Source: Arthrobacter sp. EpRS71
GTDB lineage: Bacteria; Actinomycetota; Actinomycetes; Actinomycetales; Micrococcaceae
Assembly (NCBI RefSeq): GCF_001512285.1
Contig: NZ_LNUV01000005.1
Span: 35,558 to 88,737, forward strand
Direction: 5' to 3'
Length of the DNA: 53,180 bases
Below, piece after piece: positions 49,624 to 53,180 of this stretch. Under the pieces are notes generated by a model, which worked only from the letters and a program-made list of their open reading frames with translations, was not told the DNA's origin and searched no databases. Numbering within the stretch: the first letter of the stretch is position 1; every line of letters begins with the position of its first letter. Position numbers and translations under genes: made by a program.

Positions 49624-50520
49624 ATGGACAACCGGACCGAAACGCGCGACTTCCTCTCCACCCGGAGGGCGAAGATCACACCGGAGCAAGCGGGACTTGC
49701 CGCTTATGGCGGCAACCGCCGCGTGCCGGGCCTCCGTCGCGGCGAGGTGGCCATGCTGGCCGGTGTAAGTGTGGAGTATTACACCCGCTTGGAGCGGGGA
49801 AACCTCGCAGGGGTCTCGGAAAACGTGCTGGAATCCTTAGCGAACGCCTTGCAGCTCGACGACGCCGAACGCGCCCACTTGTACGATCTCGCCCGTGCGG
49901 CGAGCGACGGCGGCAGGTCCAGACGCCGTCCGGTGCGGAAGCAGGCCATCCGCCCTGGCGTTCAACTCACTTTGGATGCGATCAGCGGATCGCCCGCCTT
50001 CATCCGCAACGGTCGTTTGGATCTGCTGGCCACCAATGCCCTGGGCCGTGCTCTGTATTCGGACATTTACGACAGTCCCGCCGGGCCGCCCAACCACGCC
50101 CGGTTCCTTTTCCTCGATCCTCGCAGCCGTGACTTCTACGCGGACTGGGAACGCGCGGCCAACGACACCGTGGCTATCATGCGGACGGAGGCGGGCCGGG
50201 ATCCCTACGACCGGGGACTCAGCGACCTGGTGGGCGAACTATCCACCCGCAGCAAAGAATTCCGGGTCCGCTGGGCCTCTCACAATGTCCGCCAGCACTT
50301 CACCGGTAAGAAGCACTTCCGTCACCGGACGGTGGGCGACCTCCACTTGCTGTACGAAGCCCTGGAACTGTCTGCTGACGCGGGCCTGACTTTGACTGTG
50401 TACAACGCCGAACCCGGCACCGGCACGGACGACGCTCTGAAATTGCTCGCAAGCTGGGCGGCGACGACTCTTGCAAGATCTGAGGATTCAGGGCTTGTCC
50501 GGGACGTACACACCAAGTAA
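49624..50520 (+). CDS. XRE-family HTH regulator with MmyB-like ligand domain
   Basis: A 298-aa protein. The HTH spans about residues 10-75: TPEQAGLAAYGGNRRVPGLR, then RGEVAMLAGVSVEYYTRLER and SENVLESLANALQLDDAER. The rest (about 105-285) is the MmyB-like ligand-binding region, marked by NGRLDLLATNALGRALY, FLDPRSRDFYADWE and FRVRWASHNVRQHFTGKKHFRH. Members near oxidoreductases usually repress them and may bind fatty acids or aldehydes. It is divergent from the zinc alcohol dehydrogenase by 129 bp. The mRNA is probably leaderless. Confidence 0.9.
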   Translation: MDNRTETRDFLSTRRAKITPEQAGLAAYGGNRRVPGLRRGEVAMLAGVSVEYYTRLERGNLAGVSENVLESLANALQLDDAERAHLYDLARAASDGGRSRRRPVRKQAIRPGVQLTLDAISGSPAFIRNGRLDLLATNALGRALYSDIYDSPAGPPNHARFLFLDPRSRDFYADWERAANDTVAIMRTEAGRDPYDRGLSDLVGELSTRSKEFRVRWASHNVRQHFTGKKHFRHRTVGDLHLLYEALELSADAGLTLTVYNAEPGTGTDDALKLLASWAATTLARSEDSGLVRDVHTK

Positions 50521-50654
50521 TTCACCAATGTCACCAGGAATCGTGGCCGTACTTTCAAGATCACCAGAACAAAATGACCCGCTCTCCACGGGCGATGTCT
50601 CAGTGGGGTCCATGGCGAAAGGCTGATCGAGGTTGATCGTTTGTCATTGGGGCA

Positions 50655-50700
50655 TTGACCGGGGGTATTCGGGACGCAAATAATGGGGGAAGCGCTTTCC
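50655..50700 (+). promoter_or_regulatory. Promoter with LacI-type operator ahead of the acyltransferase gene
   Basis: TTGACC (50655-50660), 17 nt and AAATAA (50678-50683) form a plausible promoter. GGGAAGCGCTTTCC (50687-50700) is a 12-of-14 dyad with a central AAGCGCTT, matching LacI-family operators, and lies right at the predicted start site. The rest of the 210-bp gap before the gene (50521-50730) shows nothing else clear. Confidence 0.55.
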
Positions 50701-50730
50701 AGTGACATGCCCTGATGTGGAGACAACGAC

Positions 50731-52410
50731 GTGAATCCCCAGCACAGCCTCAACTACGACTACTCCCCGTGGACTTTTTGGGACTCTGCCTCAGAAACAG
50801 AACGCGCGGCGCAGGATGACTACCACAAGCACTTTGCAGAACGGGGCGGAATAGATATTGGTGACCGGGCCTTCCTGGCTCCCTTGGCAAACATTGATCC
50901 CGAGACGCTGACGATTGGCGCAGATTCCTTCATCGCGGCCCACGCCTACGTTACGGGCACCATCACCCTTGGTGACGACTGCACCGTCAATGCGTTCAGT
51001 GTGATTCGAGGCAATATCACCGCGGGCAACGGAGTTCGGATCGGCGCCCACACATCCATTCTGGGTTTCAACCACTCCATGGAGCCGTCCGAACCGGTCT
51101 TCAAGCAGCCGCTCACCAGCAAAGGCATCACCATAGGTGACGACGTCTGGATTGGTTCGAACGTGGTGATTCTGGACGGAGTCTCAGTTGGGTCGCACGC
51201 CGTGGTGGCCGCCGGGGCGGTAGTGACCAAGGACGTCCCTGAATGGGCCATAGTGGGCGGAAACCCCGCGCGACGAATCAGGGACAGACGTGACGCAGTA
51301 ATCCGGGCGACAACGGAAGAGGCACCGTTCGACGACGGGTTGCTGGCTGAGCTGGCGGCCTTCGCGAACGCTGCCCGCGCCGATGCTCCAGCCATACTTT
51401 CGAGGAGTTGGGTTCCTGAAACCGGTGGCGTTTACGTAGACCGGCCAGGTGCTGCCCCCACTGTCAGGGCCCACTGCGACGCGATTGAAATCGCGGACCT
51501 GCTGTTGGGTTCCGTACCTTCACAACTGTCTCAGGACGAACACGTTGCGCGGCTCCGCAAGCTACAAGACCCGGTGACCGGCCTGGTTCCAGAGTTCGGA
51601 TCCGAGACTCAAGGAGTATCGACACTCACCTTCGGCAGCGGTCCCACTACCTACCATGTGCTCTCCGTTGGCTACGCCCTGGACCTTGCCGGCAGTGGCT
51701 TCGAGCATCCGATCCATGCCATTGCAGACATGAGTCCGGAGGCCCTGTTGTCATCATTGAATGCTCTGCCGTGGACGAAGGAAGCATGGGAATCCGGCGC
51801 ATGGGTGGATGCCTGGGGGACGGCAGCGTACTGGAATCTCGCTCAATCGCATCCGAACACCCCGGGCGCTCTTGAGGCGCTGTTCGGTTGGTTGCAGACC
51901 CGTGTCAACGTCACAGCTGGAACATGGGGCACCCCGACGGTGGATAACCGGTTGAAGGTGGTCAATGGCTACTACCGGTTGACACGCGGCACGTTTGCCC
52001 AATTCGGCGTGCCGGTTCCTCACGTTGAGCGGCTTGTAGACACAGTTCTGGCGCACTCGGCGGAGCCCCGCTACTTCGCCTGTGGCCGGCAGAACGCCTG
52101 CAACGTCCTGGACGTCGTGCACCCCCTATGGCTGGCCTCCAAGCAGACCTCCCACCGCCGGGAGGACGCCAAAGCTTGGGCAAAGACACAGCTCAAACAG
52201 GCACTTGTGCGGTGGCGGACCGGTGAGGGAATGGCTTTCAGCGCTGCCCCCGAAAGTGGTCACCAGGCTCTCCCCACCCTGCAGGGCACAGAGATGTGGT
52301 TGGCAATCATCTGGTACCTGGCTGACCTTCTCGGCTGTGCTGAAGCCCTCGGATACCGGCCCCGGGGCGTCCACAGGCCTGAACCTGCGTACGTGCTTCC
52401 CACGCTGTAG
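50731..52410 (+). CDS. Acyltransferase (left-handed beta-helix) fused to large uncharacterised domain
   Basis: A 559-aa protein. Residues about 35-185 are a left-handed beta-helix O-acetyltransferase: hexapeptide rungs LTIGADSFIAAHAYVTGTI, LGDDCTVNAFSVI, VRIGAHTSILGFNHS, the ITIGDDVWIGSNVVILDG segment, and GSHAVVAAGAVVTKDVPEW then IVGGNPAR. NHS and WIG are the usual catalytic and acyl-CoA signatures. The remaining 350 residues show aromatic and helical repeats (YHVLSVGYALDL, WVDAWGTAAYWNL, YFACGRQNACNVLDVVHPLW, EMWLAIIWYLADLLG) resembling an alpha/alpha toroid but matching no family I know. The start is GTG 50731 with GGAG 9 nt upstream. A sugar-linked acetylation is inferred from its LacI-type operator. 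Confidence 0.8.
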   Translation: MNPQHSLNYDYSPWTFWDSASETERAAQDDYHKHFAERGGIDIGDRAFLAPLANIDPETLTIGADSFIAAHAYVTGTITLGDDCTVNAFSVIRGNITAGNGVRIGAHTSILGFNHSMEPSEPVFKQPLTSKGITIGDDVWIGSNVVILDGVSVGSHAVVAAGAVVTKDVPEWAIVGGNPARRIRDRRDAVIRATTEEAPFDDGLLAELAAFANAARADAPAILSRSWVPETGGVYVDRPGAAPTVRAHCDAIEIADLLLGSVPSQLSQDEHVARLRKLQDPVTGLVPEFGSETQGVSTLTFGSGPTTYHVLSVGYALDLAGSGFEHPIHAIADMSPEALLSSLNALPWTKEAWESGAWVDAWGTAAYWNLAQSHPNTPGALEALFGWLQTRVNVTAGTWGTPTVDNRLKVVNGYYRLTRGTFAQFGVPVPHVERLVDTVLAHSAEPRYFACGRQNACNVLDVVHPLWLASKQTSHRREDAKAWAKTQLKQALVRWRTGEGMAFSAAPESGHQALPTLQGTEMWLAIIWYLADLLGCAEALGYRPRGVHRPEPAYVLPTL

Positions 52411-52533
52411 GCCCCCGCCAGGAAATCCACCTATTGCCTCCAAAGGCGAGGCCGCCTGGCATTGCTTACCGTGGCAAATGCGGTGAGAATTCCGGCGGCT
52501 AATAATGTCTGACCCCAGTGAAATGATTAATTC

Positions 52534-53180
52534 ATGGAGAAACTGGCGCAGTTGATGGCATCTTGGGCGGAACCGTCCCCTGCTGTTGCTGCTCTGGCTG
52601 CTATTCGGTCACAGCGCGTCGTGAGCATGCCGCGGGTGGTCAAGGCAGGGTTCAAGGATTCGACGCCGTACATCACCGTGCTGGAACATTTCCATGGAAC
52701 TGGATTGGCCAGCGGTGCTGGCCGTTTCGAGGGCGGCAGGCGGCCCAAGGACTCTGGGCGGGTCAACAGTACTGGCCCGGTCAACGGTGCGGAGTCTGCC
52801 GACGCCAAAACCACGGACACCGGTTCCACGGGCGGCACGGAGGTAGATGCTTCGGCAATCAATGCCGGATCGGTGTCCGGCCCACGGCCGGACGCCTGGT
52901 TCGGCTCTGGCCCGGACTCCACCTTGGTTCCTGATCAGCCGATCGAGCGTCCGCACGGGCAGCGTCCTGGACCCGTTGCGGTTTCGGGAGTGGTGCTGGG
53001 TGAACTTCTACAAGACGCTGCTGCACTTCTGGACGCAGCGCGCTTGTCCGTCACCGATGAGGTGCGGTTGTTGGGGTTTGTTGAGGCTGCTGATTTCGCG
53101 GGCAGGGTCGAGGAGATGTCCCGTTCGGTGGAGTATTTGCAGGTGGTCGCGGCCCAGGCTGTGGAACGGACCCGCACAGA
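52534..53180 (+). CDS. DUF222/HNH endonuclease-family protein, N-terminal part
   Basis: The frame is open from ATG 52534 to the window end (215 codons), and a TAA at 52528 blocks any longer start. After about 65 residues comes a low-complexity linker rich in Gly, Ser, Thr and Asp (about 66-145). The end, LSVTDEVRLLGFVEAADFAG then RVEEMSRSVEYLQVVAAQAVERTRT, is the start of the DUF222 domain common in Arthrobacter HNH proteins (13E12-like repeat family). The HNH motif itself would lie beyond the window. Such genes are repeated in these genomes and suspected to be mobile; function is unproven. The 123 bp before it show TAATAATG but no clear promoter pair. Confidence 0.8.
   Translation, partial: MEKLAQLMASWAEPSPAVAALAAIRSQRVVSMPRVVKAGFKDSTPYITVLEHFHGTGLASGAGRFEGGRRPKDSGRVNSTGPVNGAESADAKTTDTGSTGGTEVDASAINAGSVSGPRPDAWFGSGPDSTLVPDQPIERPHGQRPGPVAVSGVVLGELLQDAAALLDAARLSVTDEVRLLGFVEAADFAGRVEEMSRSVEYLQVVAAQAVERTRT

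Noticed and set aside
52411..52470. Possible terminator after the acyltransferase gene (GCCAGG...CCTGGC)
   Set aside because: The arms are short, interrupted and far apart, and no U-run follows.

Overview
The window is a high-GC actinobacterial chromosome segment, most like Arthrobacter/Paenarthrobacter (Micrococcaceae). Pointers are the DUF3516 helicase tail, the CoaE-GrpB fusion, an Eis-type acetyltransferase, a four-domain ribosomal protein S1, a DUF222/HNH protein, frequent GTG starts, and many genes whose -10 box (TANNNT) lies only 6-8 nt before the start codon, so their mRNAs should be leaderless. I see no tRNA, rRNA, insertion sequence, phage gene or CRISPR array. No gap between genes exceeds about 210 bases.

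Layout. 1-6.2 kb: helicase tail, CoA-transferase-like gene, acetyltransferase, S33 peptidase, an MFS transporter, and a TerC protein behind a yybP-ykoY-type (manganese) riboswitch. 6.2-20.9 kb: core genes: uvrB, coaE-grpB, yigZ, rpsA, a deacetylase lipoprotein, an Eis-like acetyltransferase, polA, a thioesterase, a reductase, a lipoprotein, and a phosphate transporter with a small membrane partner. 21.1-24.8 kb: tryptophan catabolism (kynA, kynU) with a PaaX-type regulator. 24.8-30.8 kb: a catabolic cluster on the minus strand (GntR, IclR, SDR, KstD-like flavoprotein, Dabb protein, MHS transporter). 30.9-35.6 kb: an amino-sugar kinase divergent from the GntR gene, then a LolA-like protein with an ABC exporter, then a YciO-type gene. 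35.7-41.6 kb: a serine-hydrolase-like lipoprotein that has lost its catalytic motif, a LigD polymerase domain, a small hydrolase, an EF-G paralogue and an M50 protease. 41.6-45.5 kb: TetR divergent from an amino-acid permease and amidohydrolase pair. 45.6-50.5 kb: hrpB, a zinc alcohol dehydrogenase and a divergent XRE regulator. 50.7-53.2 kb: an unusual acyltransferase fusion behind a LacI-type operator, and the start of a DUF222/HNH protein.

Most notable: (i) uvrB, polA and the yciO-like gene share YTGTC-N12-TANNNT, the spacing of the actinobacterial RecA-independent (PafBC) DNA-damage promoter; (ii) coaE and yigZ diverge from a 22-bp gap in which two -10 boxes share the same TA; (iii) a leaderless 10-codon ORF overlaps the LolA-like gene by ATGA; (iv) the kynA promoter is built into two dyads; (v) a DasR/NagR-like operator lies between the GntR gene and the amino-sugar kinase. 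These are readings by eye and were not tested computationally.
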